A stretch of 64,000 bases of DNA from Ruegeria atlantica (GTDB lineage: Bacteria; Pseudomonadota; Alphaproteobacteria; Rhodobacterales; Rhodobacteraceae): contig WQBJ01000009.1 in assembly GCA_013032095.1 (NCBI GenBank), forward strand, positions 62,001 to 126,000, in the 5' to 3' direction. This document shows positions 25,837 to 34,728 of the stretch, piece after piece; positions within the stretch are counted from its first letter, which is position 1, and every line of letters begins with the position of its first letter. A program made the position numbers and the translations under genes. The notes under the pieces were generated by a model that was not told where the DNA came from, did no database searches, and was given only the letters and a program-made list of their open reading frames with translations.

Positions 25837-26724
25837 ATGATGAACCTGCCCCACCTGACTTTTCTGCGGTCTTTCGAAGCCGCCGCCCGCCATTTGAGTT
25901 TCACCAGCGCCGCTGAAGAATTGAACTGCACCCAATCGGCCGTCAGTAATCACGTGCGCTCACTTGAGGAGTTCTTGCAAAGGCCACTTTTTGTCCGTCA
26001 CGCTCGTTCCCTGTCCTTGACTGACGTGGGTGAGGCATACCTGCCATCCGTTCGCCACGCTTTGCAGGAAATTGACGTGGCCACCCAGTCCGTCATTCAA
26101 CGTTCACATAACCGCAAAGTGGTGGTGTCCTGCCCGGTAAGTCTAGCCGAAAACTGGCTGCCTGACGTCATTCGCGGTTTTAACGCCATGCACCCGGATA
26201 TCGACCTGACCGTGCATGGCACGCTTTGGAGCGATGTCGGAGCGAATGTTTCGGACATCTCGATCACAATCGACCACATTGATGATGTTGTGTCGGATGC
26301 CGAGCGGATGTGGCCCGAAAAACTCTCGGTGGTTTGCGCACCTGACTTCCGGCTCAAAGGCGCGCCGCTGGCCGATCCAACCCAACTACAGGACGCGCCG
26401 CTTATCCATATTCTGGGCCGCCCCGCTTATTGGGAGCGTGTGGCCCAACATTTCGGGTTGTCCGATTTGAACCAGAAGGACGGGCTGCGGACAAACGCTT
26501 CGAATCTAGCGATGGAAATGGCCGCAAATTCACTGGGATGCGTTGCCCTGCCGCGCTCACTGACCAAGTCTCATGTGGACCGGGGGCTGCTGATCGAACC
26601 TTTCACCTTCGATTTGGACAGCCCCTGGGCCTATTTCATTCGACTCAAAGAGAAACCCATGTCGACGCCGGTCAGGCTGTTTCAGGAATGGCTGCTGCAG
26701 GCAGCAGCCGAGATGGATAACTGA
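25837..26724 (+). CDS. LysR-family regulator, GcvA-like
   Basis: A LysR regulator of about 295 residues. The N-terminal stretch LPHLTFLRSFEAAARHLSF and ELNCTQSAVSNHVRSLEEFL is typical of the GcvA branch, which controls amino-acid and glycine-related genes. I chose the ATG at 25837 over a TTG at 25822; a second ATG follows at 25840. It is divergent from the MmgE/PrpD gene with about 210 bases between starts and convergent with the dimethylglycine-dehydrogenase-type gene (25 bases between stops). The 25625-25836 gap presumably holds both promoters, but no clear dyad stood out. Confidence 0.87.
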   Translation: MMNLPHLTFLRSFEAAARHLSFTSAAEELNCTQSAVSNHVRSLEEFLQRPLFVRHARSLSLTDVGEAYLPSVRHALQEIDVATQSVIQRSHNRKVVVSCPVSLAENWLPDVIRGFNAMHPDIDLTVHGTLWSDVGANVSDISITIDHIDDVVSDAERMWPEKLSVVCAPDFRLKGAPLADPTQLQDAPLIHILGRPAYWERVAQHFGLSDLNQKDGLRTNASNLAMEMAANSLGCVALPRSLTKSHVDRGLLIEPFTFDLDSPWAYFIRLKEKPMSTPVRLFQEWLLQAAAEMDN

Positions 26725-26749
26725 CCGGCCCGTTAGCTGGCAGGGCCGA

Positions 26750-29194
26750 TCAAACGGCCTCCTCCATTGCAGGTTTGACATCGCGCAGGCGGTGACCTTT
26801 GGGATCAAATGGGGCTTCTGCGAGAACCTTAGCCTTGTGCGGTTTGCCCAGAATAAAGATCTCAACCGTGTCGCCGGGTTGGGCCACCTTCGGGTCTACA
26901 TAACCCAGCGCCAGCGACTTCCCGACTGAATACCCATAAGCACCTGAAGTCACGCGACCCGCAGACGTGCCGTCGGTGGCAAAGATCGGCTCACCCCCGG
27001 TGGCGTCGGCCTCTTCGGTCACATCGACTTCGAAGATCGAGAACAGTTCACGCGGCGCGTTGTCTTTGATGGCCAGATACGCGTCTTTGTGCAGGAACTC
27101 CTTGTCCAGCTTGATCAGACCCGCCAGCCCAACCTCTTGCGGGTAGTATTCCTGCGAATACTCGCGACCCCATGAACCATATCCTTTTTCAATACGCAGC
27201 GATCCCAGCGCACGGCCGCCAACCGGGCCACCGTCCAGTTCCCGTGCGGCATCCAGCAGCGCGGAATAGAGCCTGATCTGATCGGTCTCAGCACAGTGCA
27301 GTTCCCACCCCAGATCACCGGTAAAGCTGACACGGATGGCAAGGCACGTGACCCCGGCGACCTCGATCGTGGCTGAGCGCATGAAGCGGAACGCTTCGTT
27401 CGACAGATCCGCATTGGTCAGGCGCTGCAGCAGGTCGCGCGACTTTGGCCCAGCCACATTGAACCCTGCGATGCGGTCGGTTGCGACCTCGACCGTGGTG
27501 CCCGCGGGCATCGGAACCATGTTGAAGAATCGTTGATGATAGCGTTCGGCCATACCCGATCCGATCATCATGTATTCATCCTCGGCGACCTTGGTGATTG
27601 TGAAGTCGCCCGCCACCCCACCACGCACCGAGATCAGCGGAGTCAGGCAGGAGCGCCCCACCTCAGTTGGCACCCGGTTGGCCACCAGCTTGTCCAGCCA
27701 GTCGTGCGCGCCCGGGCCCTTGATCACGTAATTGGCAAAGTTTGAGATGTCGATGACACCGACATTCTCGCGCAGCATCTTCACCTCGCGGCCCACCGGA
27801 TCGAACCAGTTCTGGCGGGTAAAGCCGTTGGTTTCTTCGGTTCCCGTCTGATCGGCGAACCACAGCGGGTGTTCCCAGCCGCAGTTCAGGCCAAAGACGC
27901 AGCCCATGTCCTTTTGCATCTCATACGCCGGACGCACGCGGGCCGGGCGGCCAGCGCTGCGTTCCTCGTTTGGGAAGTGGATCTTGAAGCGGTGGACATA
28001 AGAATCCTGCACTCGCGCCTTGGTGAAGTTTTTGTCGGCCCAGTCGCCAAAGCGGGCCAGATCCCAGGCGAACATGTCATATTGCGGCTCGCCCTGGATC
28101 ATCCATTGCGCCGCCAACAGGCCCAATCCACCGGACTGTGAGAAACCGGGGATCAGACCTCCGATCAGAAAATAATTCTTCAATTCAGGCACCGGCCCCC
28201 ACAGCATGTTGGAGTCAGGCGACCAGATCATTGGCCCGTTGATCACCCGCTTGACCCCAGCGGTGGCCGCAACCGGCACACGCTCCGTGGCGCGGATCAC
28301 GTTTTCCATGATCCGGTCCAGATCGTCGGGGAACAGCTCATGGGCAAAATCCAGCGGCGTGCCCTCTTCGGCCCAGAACTTCATATCCTTCTCATAAGCG
28401 CCGATCAGCAAGCCATTGCCTTCCTGGCGGAAGTAATATTCGCCATCCCGGTCCGCAATTGAGGGCAGACGACGACCCAGATTGGCCACCTCGTCGATGC
28501 TTTCGGTCACGAAATACTGATGCTCGGTCGGTTGCAGCGGCAGGGTCAAACCCGCCAGCGCCGCCACCTCGCGTCCCCAGAGCCCCGCGGCGTTCACCAC
28601 CCATTGCGTGTGAATGTCGCCCTTAGTCGTGCGCACGATCCAGCTGCCGTCGGGCTGTTGCTCGGTCCCAATCACCGGGCAGAACCGTTCGATGGTGGCG
28701 CCCATGGCACGCGCCCCGGCGGCATAGGCATGGGGCACGCCCGAGGGGTCCACATTTCCGCCATCGGGTTCATACATGATGCAGCGAATATCATCGAACT
28801 GCGCCAGCGGGTGCAGCTCCTTTGCCTCTTCCCGGCTGACCTCGTGGAAATTCAACCCATAGAATCTGGCCTTGGCCTCTTGCAGGCGCAGCTGATGCTC
28901 GCGCTCTTCTGTCTGAGCCAGATACAACGAGCCGGGCTGGAACACACCGCAGCTCTGACCGGTTTCCTTCTCCAATTCTTTATACAAATTCATCGTATAG
29001 TGCTGGATGCGGGTGATGTTGTTGTTGTCGTGCAGCCCGTGAATATTGGCTGCTGCGTGCCAGGTCGAGCCGCTGGTCAACTCATCCCGTTCCAGCAGGA
29101 TAACATCCGTCCAGCCCAGCTTGGCCAGGTGATACAGGATCGAACATCCGGCCAGACCGCCACCTATTACGACTGCTTGTGCATGAGTTTTCAT
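26750..29194 (-). CDS. Dimethylglycine/sarcosine dehydrogenase-type flavoprotein with GcvT domains
   Basis: An 814-residue enzyme with an N-terminal FAD-binding oxidoreductase domain (VVIGGGLAG at 8-16), GSTWHAAAN with His46 at the position that covalently binds FAD in dimethylglycine dehydrogenase, a middle domain, and C-terminal GcvT and GcvT_C domains that transfer the removed C1 unit to tetrahydrofolate. It oxidises N-methyl groups, probably of dimethylglycine or a related N-methyl amino acid. The ATG at 29194 is chosen because AGGAAAG lies about 9 bases upstream; the longer frame has no such site. It lies downstream of the RraA operon and may complete the betaine route begun by the Rieske enzyme at 52.5-53.7 kb. 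Confidence 0.85.
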   Translation of the reverse strand: MKTHAQAVVIGGGLAGCSILYHLAKLGWTDVILLERDELTSGSTWHAAANIHGLHDNNNITRIQHYTMNLYKELEKETGQSCGVFQPGSLYLAQTEEREHQLRLQEAKARFYGLNFHEVSREEAKELHPLAQFDDIRCIMYEPDGGNVDPSGVPHAYAAGARAMGATIERFCPVIGTEQQPDGSWIVRTTKGDIHTQWVVNAAGLWGREVAALAGLTLPLQPTEHQYFVTESIDEVANLGRRLPSIADRDGEYYFRQEGNGLLIGAYEKDMKFWAEEGTPLDFAHELFPDDLDRIMENVIRATERVPVAATAGVKRVINGPMIWSPDSNMLWGPVPELKNYFLIGGLIPGFSQSGGLGLLAAQWMIQGEPQYDMFAWDLARFGDWADKNFTKARVQDSYVHRFKIHFPNEERSAGRPARVRPAYEMQKDMGCVFGLNCGWEHPLWFADQTGTEETNGFTRQNWFDPVGREVKMLRENVGVIDISNFANYVIKGPGAHDWLDKLVANRVPTEVGRSCLTPLISVRGGVAGDFTITKVAEDEYMMIGSGMAERYHQRFFNMVPMPAGTTVEVATDRIAGFNVAGPKSRDLLQRLTNADLSNEAFRFMRSATIEVAGVTCLAIRVSFTGDLGWELHCAETDQIRLYSALLDAARELDGGPVGGRALGSLRIEKGYGSWGREYSQEYYPQEVGLAGLIKLDKEFLHKDAYLAIKDNAPRELFSIFEVDVTEEADATGGEPIFATDGTSAGRVTSGAYGYSVGKSLALGYVDPKVAQPGDTVEIFILGKPHKAKVLAEAPFDPKGHRLRDVKPAMEEAV

Positions 29195-29510
29195 GGGTTT
29201 TCTTTCCTGTAAGGGTCTCTGGCTAAGGTGGGTTTTATGGTGACACGCAGACCGAGATAGCATTCAGCGGGCCGAACGCGCCTTTGCCTAAGAATACAAG
29301 TGTCGCCTTCTGACATCTGGAACCATCCAATCAGAGATATCATTCCAGCAAGATATATGAGGCAGCCGTCTAAAACTCTCACAAAAAAAACGGGGGCATT
29401 GCCTGCGCTCGTGTTGAGCGTATGAACTTCGCTGCAGCGCATGTCAGCTATACTGCGGAGTCCCACAAAGCCAGGCACGAACAGGAATGCCCGGCTTTCG
29501 AGATATCTTG
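29195..29510. other. Intergenic region between the RraA-like gene and the dimethylglycine dehydrogenase gene
   Basis: About 316 bases without a gene. It contains a terminator-like hairpin near the RraA stop (listed separately) and presumably the promoter of the flavoprotein gene; sequence from 29330 to 29400 is AT-rich with an A8 run. No tRNA, small RNA or further dyad was recognised. Confidence 0.4.
29467..29498 (-). terminator. Hairpin after the fifteen-gene operon
   Basis: Arms of 11 bases (29467-29477 and 29488-29498) pair with a single G-T wobble around a 10-base loop, 12 bases beyond the RraA-like stop. There is no strong T run, so termination may be Rho-assisted, or the hairpin may simply stabilise the 3-prime end of the transcript. 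Confidence 0.45.
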
Positions 29511-30206
29511 TCAGACCCTGGCCTTTTCAAACTCTGACCATGCGGCTTCAAACGCTTCAAACCCAAAACCGGGTTTCCGGGCGGCATCGAGTACAATGCG
29601 TTCGGTCGACAACAACTTTTGGATCGCGCCCTCGAGTTGATCGACAACGTCATCAGGCACCACCAGCGCGCCATGACGGTCGGCATGGATCAAATCCCCT
29701 GGGCGTATTGTCAGCCCAAAGACCGAGACTGGACTGTCAATCTCGCGCACGTGGACGAAACCGTGGCTGGGCCCGACTGACCCTGCGACGACAGGAAACC
29801 CTTCGGGCAAGTCACCCAGATCGCGCATAACTCCGTTTGTCAAAGCCCCGGACATGCCAAAGCCTTTGTGCACAGTTGTATTGATCTCGCCCCAATAAGC
29901 ACCGATGCACTCTGGGTAATCCACATCCTCAATCACTGCGACCGATGGGCTGAGGCCTTCGGCCATGTACTTGTAATACGCCATCCGCCGCGCCTTGATG
30001 ACTTCCGGCGGCTCAGTCGGCGGATTGACTGCCGCTATTTTGGCGGTACGAGCAAAGCCGACAATCGCCGGCTCATCAGTGGCCGAGCACAACATGGTGC
30101 CGCGCGTGAACCCGTTAAACCCACGTTTGCCCTGGGCTACTTCGATAGCATTGCAAACAGTCGGCGTGTCCACTTTTTTGAGCAGCGAGATAAGGGAAGG
30201 TGTCAT
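29511..30206 (-). CDS. RraA-like / HMG-CHA aldolase family protein
   Basis: A 231-residue member of the RraA-like fold, which includes 4-hydroxy-4-methyl-2-oxoglutarate aldolase, oxaloacetate decarboxylase and the RNase E inhibitor RraA. The signature ligand loop is present as GFGMSGALTNGVMRDL, followed by RPGDLIHADRHGALVVPDD. Catabolic context (last gene of the long operon, ATGA overlap with the alpha/beta hydrolase) favours a metal-dependent aldolase or decarboxylase that cleaves an oxo-acid into central metabolites, rather than RNase regulation. The substrate is unknown. Confidence 0.82.
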   Translation of the reverse strand: MTPSLISLLKKVDTPTVCNAIEVAQGKRGFNGFTRGTMLCSATDEPAIVGFARTAKIAAVNPPTEPPEVIKARRMAYYKYMAEGLSPSVAVIEDVDYPECIGAYWGEINTTVHKGFGMSGALTNGVMRDLGDLPEGFPVVAGSVGPSHGFVHVREIDSPVSVFGLTIRPGDLIHADRHGALVVPDDVVDQLEGAIQKLLSTERIVLDAARKPGFGFEAFEAAWSEFEKARV

Positions 30207-30898
30207 GCGTCCTCCAACCAGCGGATCAGTGCCGCCGTGGTGTCATGGGGTTGTTCCAGCGTGGGCAGGTGTCCTGCGCCTTCGATTATTTCGAGCGTGC
30301 TGGCGGGCAGCAGATCGTGCATGAGTTGGTGGCGTTCGACCGGACACAACGCGTCTTCCCGCCCACACAGAACCAGAGTCTTGCCGGAATACCCTGACAG
30401 GGTTGCCTGTTGGTCCGGACGGTCCCTCAGAGCTAGCGATTGACGAAGGAATACATCTGGACCCAGGTCCAGAGCCATAGCCATGCACAAGTCCAAAATA
30501 GCACCCTGACTGGGGCCATCGGCCAAGTAATTGGGCTTCATCTCGTCGCGCATCACCTGCCTCAGTTTGCCTTCGCTTACTGCGGCCATTTGAGGGGCAC
30601 GGCGAGCTTTAACTTCAGGCTTTTCAGCCAACGGGTTGGTGTCGAGAAGCGCCAGACGCGATACGCGTTCCGGAGCTTGGCGCAGCACTTCCATTGCCAC
30701 GATACCGCCCATCGACAAGCCCGCCAAAGCGAAGGCGGGCGGTGCGTTGTCCAGAATTTCGGTGGCCATGGCTGTCACGCTGTCATGTCGACACATTGGA
30801 AAGGTCATGATGGGCATCTTGCCCGACAGCGCATCAATCTGAGGGCCGAAAAGGCGGGCATCGCACATCATGCCCGGCAAGAAAATCAAGGGGGTCAT
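30203..30898 (-). CDS. Alpha/beta hydrolase
   Basis: A 231-residue alpha/beta hydrolase: nucleophile Ser62 in AGLSMGG, Asp in CGREDALCP, His210 in GAGHLPTLEQP, and LPGMMCD forming the oxyanion-hole loop. It resembles the small enol-lactonase and ester-hydrolase group. It overlaps the MetE-like gene and the RraA gene by ATGA on both sides. An ester or lactone intermediate in the pathway is suggested, consistent with the several SnoaL-type proteins upstream, but this is inference. Confidence 0.85.
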   Translation of the reverse strand: MTPLIFLPGMMCDARLFGPQIDALSGKMPIMTFPMCRHDSVTAMATEILDNAPPAFALAGLSMGGIVAMEVLRQAPERVSRLALLDTNPLAEKPEVKARRAPQMAAVSEGKLRQVMRDEMKPNYLADGPSQGAILDLCMAMALDLGPDVFLRQSLALRDRPDQQATLSGYSGKTLVLCGREDALCPVERHQLMHDLLPASTLEIIEGAGHLPTLEQPHDTTAALIRWLEDA

Positions 30899-32019
30899 GC
30901 CGCAACCTGCCTTGCACCTTCAGACATCGTTGCCAGCTTGGCATAGGCAATCTGCGGGTCAATTGCGCCGAAACCCGCGAAGGTTCCGAAGCCGCAATCG
31001 CTTCCTGCGATCACCCTGTCTGATCCAACGATATCGGTAAAGCGCTCGATCCGTTGAGCCACCAGTTCCGGGTGTTCGACAAAGTTCGTAGTGGTGTCAA
31101 CAACGCCCGGCACCAATACCTTGTCATCGGGAATGTCAGCCTTGCGGTCGCGGAATACTGTCCATTCATGAGCGTGACGCGGGTTGGACGTCTCGAACAA
31201 GACATAACGGGACTTGGTCGCCATCAGAGTACTGAACACCTTGTCCATCGCAATATCGCAGCAATGCGGGCCTTCGTAATTCCCCCAACAGATATGCACG
31301 CGAACGCGGTCCTGCGGGACATTCTGAAGTGCGTGGTTCAGCGCCTCAACATGCATGTTTGCGATTTTGACGAACTCATCATCCGAAAGGTCAGTGAACA
31401 ACATGTGGCGCGACAGCGCCAGATCGGGACAATCCAGTTGCAGGTCCAGACCGGAAGCTACGATGGTTTCGTATTCGTCTTTCATCGCATCTGCCAAAGC
31501 AGCCAGATAAGCCTCGCGGGTGGAATAGAAATCATTCTGCAGGAACAGTGAAATGACACCCGGCGACGCAGCATTCATGAATCCGCGCTCAGCCCCATGC
31601 TGATCTATCGCCGCCTTGAGGTTGGCAATGTCCTTCTCAAGCTCGCCCTGACCTTTTGATCGGACCTCACCCGTGCACATTGGTCGCGCATATTGCGGCG
31701 TGCCTCCATCATTGGCAAGCCGTTCAAGAAAGCTGGGAAACATCTTCAGATCCGCCGGGGCATTGCGAGGGCTGTCACCGGAAAAGCCGGTGTAGCGATC
31801 CTTGACATAGGTCGCGTAAGAAATCTTCGAGGTCTCACCATCACTGACGATATCCACGCCAGCCTCAACCTGTCTGCGCACAGTTTCGGAAACTGCATCG
31901 GTCATGCATGCGTCAAAGGCCGAGGTTTCAAAAGGCTTGCCGTTTTCCCGTGCAAAAATGAAATCCACCACCTCCTGCGTACGGGGCAGTGATCCGACAT
32001 GGGTTGTCTTAACCGGCAT
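30895..32019 (-). CDS. MetE C-terminal-domain-like (cobalamin-independent methionine synthase family) protein
   Basis: A 374-residue stand-alone barrel of the MetE/UROD superfamily. The zinc ligands of MetE can be aligned by eye: His242 and Cys244 in VHICWGN, Glu276 in LFETSNP, and Cys342 in AGSDCGFG. The N-terminal THVGSLPRT is also family-typical. Stand-alone core proteins of this type include methionine synthases that do not use triglutamate folate, and alkyl-thiol transferases such as epoxyalkane:coenzyme M transferase. Inside a catabolic operon next to a SAM methyltransferase, it may move a methyl or alkyl group from the substrate onto a thiol. It overlaps the methyltransferase gene by 11 bases and the hydrolase by 4. 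Confidence 0.82.
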   Translation of the reverse strand: MPVKTTHVGSLPRTQEVVDFIFARENGKPFETSAFDACMTDAVSETVRRQVEAGVDIVSDGETSKISYATYVKDRYTGFSGDSPRNAPADLKMFPSFLERLANDGGTPQYARPMCTGEVRSKGQGELEKDIANLKAAIDQHGAERGFMNAASPGVISLFLQNDFYSTREAYLAALADAMKDEYETIVASGLDLQLDCPDLALSRHMLFTDLSDDEFVKIANMHVEALNHALQNVPQDRVRVHICWGNYEGPHCCDIAMDKVFSTLMATKSRYVLFETSNPRHAHEWTVFRDRKADIPDDKVLVPGVVDTTTNFVEHPELVAQRIERFTDIVGSDRVIAGSDCGFGTFAGFGAIDPQIAYAKLATMSEGARQVAA

Positions 32020-32632
32020 CTGCGTCTCCTTTAATCTTCCGCGCCATAAGGACGCTGTGGCTCTCAGTGTCAGGGTCCTTGGCCAGAAACCCCGTCATCC
32101 GCAGGCCATTTTCCTCCAAGCACACGGCATAATCTGCCGGTGAGAGCGAGGCATGATAGACCAGTTCATCCCCGACGGTTCCGGTCTCTTCACCCGCACT
32201 GGGACCAACGGTCAGCATCAGGTTTCCACCGGGCTTCAAATGCCGAGACATACGGGCAATACAATCTTTCTGCTCATCCCCCGTCAGGTGGAAAAAGCTG
32301 TTCCAGGCGATAATGCCCTCGAATTGCCGATCCAGTTCGAAATCGCGCATATCCGCTTGCCGCCAATCTCCGTCCGGCCAGCGATTCCGAGCAATCGTCA
32401 GCATCGCCTCGGAGAAATCCACGCCAGTCACAGTGAAGCCCTCGGCCTTGAACCAGCGTGCTATCGGCTCACCTGTACCGCATCCCAAGTCCAGCACGTG
32501 ATCTCCGGACTTCAGGCTTGCGGTGAAGCGCGCCAGCCAGCGCGCTTCGAACAGGGCCCGAGAGCGTTGCTCATCGTAGGCTCTGGCCTGCCGTTCATAA
32601 ACGGCATGGGTATCTCCGGGATCGACGGTCAT
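32009..32632 (-). CDS. Class I SAM-dependent methyltransferase
   Basis: A 207-residue Rossmann methyltransferase with motif I HVLDLGCGTGEP, an acidic motif II in VTGVDFSEAML, and WRQADMRDF. The acceptor is unknown. It is translationally coupled to the cupin gene upstream (ATGA) and overlaps the MetE-like gene downstream, so it belongs to the long operon. Pairing a SAM methyltransferase with a MetE-like protein may recycle methyl groups removed from or added to the pathway intermediate. Confidence 0.85.
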   Translation of the reverse strand: MTVDPGDTHAVYERQARAYDEQRSRALFEARWLARFTASLKSGDHVLDLGCGTGEPIARWFKAEGFTVTGVDFSEAMLTIARNRWPDGDWRQADMRDFELDRQFEGIIAWNSFFHLTGDEQKDCIARMSRHLKPGGNLMLTVGPSAGEETGTVGDELVYHASLSPADYAVCLEENGLRMTGFLAKDPDTESHSVLMARKIKGDADAG

Positions 32633-33588
32633 CCGGCCCAGGTTGCCCCGGCAGGATCGTCCGTCGCCGTGATGCGATACAGCCCCGCCTGTCCCGTCAT
32701 GGACGGGGCGACGCTGTATGTTTCACTAGGCATCACCACTGCAGTATCGCCGTTGGACAATGTCGTTTCATACCCGTCCACCGTGATACGCCAATGCCCA
32801 CTGGCCGGCATCAGAACCACCGGCTTGTCTGCTGTGACCGCGTCGTTTACAGCCGAGCCGCGGGTTAGGAAGTCGACCTCAAAACCCGGCTTGTCCTTGA
32901 TGATACCGGTCTCACCAATCACCAGCGCGGGTTTGTAAGCGGCCAGCGCCATAAGGTCCCAATAACGCGCTACATATTTTCCTACTACCGCATCAACGGG
33001 CACCTCGGGGAAAGCTTTCAGCTCTTCCTCGGTCAGCAGCGGCATCGGGCGCACATTGTGCGGCAGTTCCTGACCTTTCTTGGAATCGTAGAGCACTCCG
33101 TTGTCACCCAGCATCAGGCCGTGCGCCTGCGCATCTTCGATGACCTGAGGTGCCCAGGTTACGCCGCCGCCCGCGTCGTCGCCACCAAGGATCGACATGA
33201 TCATGCCGTAGTCGTCGCCCACGTTTTCGAATCCACGGAATATTCCGGTGGGGATGTTGAAGATATCGCCCTCTTCGGCAATGAACTCTCCCGCCGTTCC
33301 ATAGCGGCCCCAGAAAAAGCGCCAACGGCCTTTGGCAACGAAAAACACCTCGGCGGTGGTGTGGCTGTGCAATGAGTTGCGGCACTTGGGCGGCTGACCT
33401 GCCGCACCGATGTTGAAACCGATCTTGTCGGTGATGTGTACATGCTGGTCCGGGGATTCCGAGACGCCGCCACCGACAATGGTAAAGTTTTCTTTCTGAT
33501 CGCTACCCGGGGTATGGGCGTCGATAAAGGCGGTTTTGCAGGGCTGCAGTTCGCCATAGCGGACGGTGCGTTGTTGGATGGTGCTCAT
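32629..33588 (-). CDS. Cupin-domain protein (bicupin-like), 319 residues
   Basis: The first cupin carries the metal motif HSHTTAEVFFVAKGRWRFFWG, an H-x-H-x4-E arrangement, and QHVHITDK nearby. The C-terminal half has a second, metal-poor cupin-like barrel (GHWRITVDGYETTLSNGD). Length and motif suggest a mononuclear-metal dioxygenase, isomerase or sugar-acid-binding protein. It starts 150 bases after the upstream SnoaL gene, the largest gap in this operon, and is coupled to the methyltransferase that follows. Function is not identifiable beyond the fold. Confidence 0.8.
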   Translation of the reverse strand: MSTIQQRTVRYGELQPCKTAFIDAHTPGSDQKENFTIVGGGVSESPDQHVHITDKIGFNIGAAGQPPKCRNSLHSHTTAEVFFVAKGRWRFFWGRYGTAGEFIAEEGDIFNIPTGIFRGFENVGDDYGMIMSILGGDDAGGGVTWAPQVIEDAQAHGLMLGDNGVLYDSKKGQELPHNVRPMPLLTEEELKAFPEVPVDAVVGKYVARYWDLMALAAYKPALVIGETGIIKDKPGFEVDFLTRGSAVNDAVTADKPVVLMPASGHWRITVDGYETTLSNGDTAVVMPSETYSVAPSMTGQAGLYRITATDDPAGATWAG

Positions 33589-33738
33589 GAGTTTGTCTCC
33601 TTGAAATTGGGGTTGTTGGGATCAATCACAAACCCCTGGAGGACGGTTGTTCAGTCGCCGCGCCCGCAGCGAGGCGCGGTGCGTATGATAGCGCCGCGCT
33701 GCCTGACTGGCGTTGAGAGATGAGACCATTCTGCTCAC

Positions 33739-34728
33739 TTAACCCTCTCCACCCTGAAGCAGGATCTGTTTCCAGATCGTGGTTTCATCGAACAATGTGT
33801 ACTCGCGGCGCAGCTGCGGCTGGCCGGTTATCAACTCGCCGAACTCGGCATGGCTAATGCCCAGAACATAGACCTGAGCGCCGGTCGGAGCTCCAAAGGC
33901 ACCCCATCCATCGTGCTTGCCCCACAGGCTCCAGCGGACTGCCGCACGGGGCGCCATGTTCGGATCATCTCGTCCGATCTGGTGTTCGATCTTAAACTCG
34001 GCATTGGGGAAGCTGGCGCGCAGACCCATCCAGAACCGATCCACGGAGTCCCAACCGTGACCGGTCACACCGCCCACATATTCAGACTGTACGGCTCGAT
34101 CATACTCGGCTTCGATCGCACCCATATCGGCGTTCATGATCCGGGTCAGGATATCGGCGTAACGCTGGCCCCATTCATTGTCGTTGCCTGTGCCCTTGTA
34201 GGGGCCGGGCTGATCAGTATCGGGCGTCAGCGGTTTGACACAGTTTTCCGGCCCGCCCTCGCGCGCGATCAGATCTGCGGCGTATTCCTTGGGGTCCCAG
34301 CCCATCTGACGAACGATCGCACCTTGGTCACGGATCAGCCACTCGTCGTTGATCTGATTGTCGATGGCGTGGCAGTCAGCCAGAATCCGATAGCGCAACT
34401 TTGTGCCGGTCGCCGGGCCATAGACTCCTCCGGCAAGATGCGTTGCAGTCGAAATGATCCGGTGCGAACTTAGCATCCCCTCTTCCGGTGTGCCGGACCA
34501 GATCACGTCCTCGCCCAGAAGTTGCCGATCAGGAAACTCGGCCAGCGTCGCCATGGTCGCGCCAATGACGTTCTGGTTACCCAACACCACTGACGCGGGT
34601 GAGCGCACGACGATATCCTTGCTGTAATAGTCATGCAGCGTGGCGATGCCCCGGTCTTCCCAGATTTCTTTGGTGATACCGATGATATAGTCCGGGAAGT
34701 CCCGGAACTTCGAGTCGAAGCCTTTCAT
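33739..34728 (-). CDS. Tandem SnoaL-like (NTF2-fold) protein, 329 residues
   Basis: A two-domain protein of the SnoaL/ester-cyclase type. The first half has the beta-barrel pattern ending in YRILADCHAIDNQINDEWLIRD; the second carries SVDRFWMGLRASFPNAEF. Single-domain relatives act as aldol-type cyclases, hydrolases or dehydratases with acid/base Asp/His pairs. This is one of four such proteins in and beside the operon. Its ATG overlaps the LacI stop (ATGA). It may catalyse a dehydration, cyclisation or ring-opening step; no catalytic residues can be assigned with confidence. Confidence 0.75.
   Translation of the reverse strand: MKGFDSKFRDFPDYIIGITKEIWEDRGIATLHDYYSKDIVVRSPASVVLGNQNVIGATMATLAEFPDRQLLGEDVIWSGTPEEGMLSSHRIISTATHLAGGVYGPATGTKLRYRILADCHAIDNQINDEWLIRDQGAIVRQMGWDPKEYAADLIAREGGPENCVKPLTPDTDQPGPYKGTGNDNEWGQRYADILTRIMNADMGAIEAEYDRAVQSEYVGGVTGHGWDSVDRFWMGLRASFPNAEFKIEHQIGRDDPNMAPRAAVRWSLWGKHDGWGAFGAPTGAQVYVLGISHAEFGELITGQPQLRREYTLFDETTIWKQILLQGGEG

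Noticed and set aside
26750-29263. Dimethylglycine dehydrogenase start at 29263
   Set aside because: The 23 extra residues are not part of the FAD-binding fold, and the ATG at 29194 has AGGAAAG at the proper distance.
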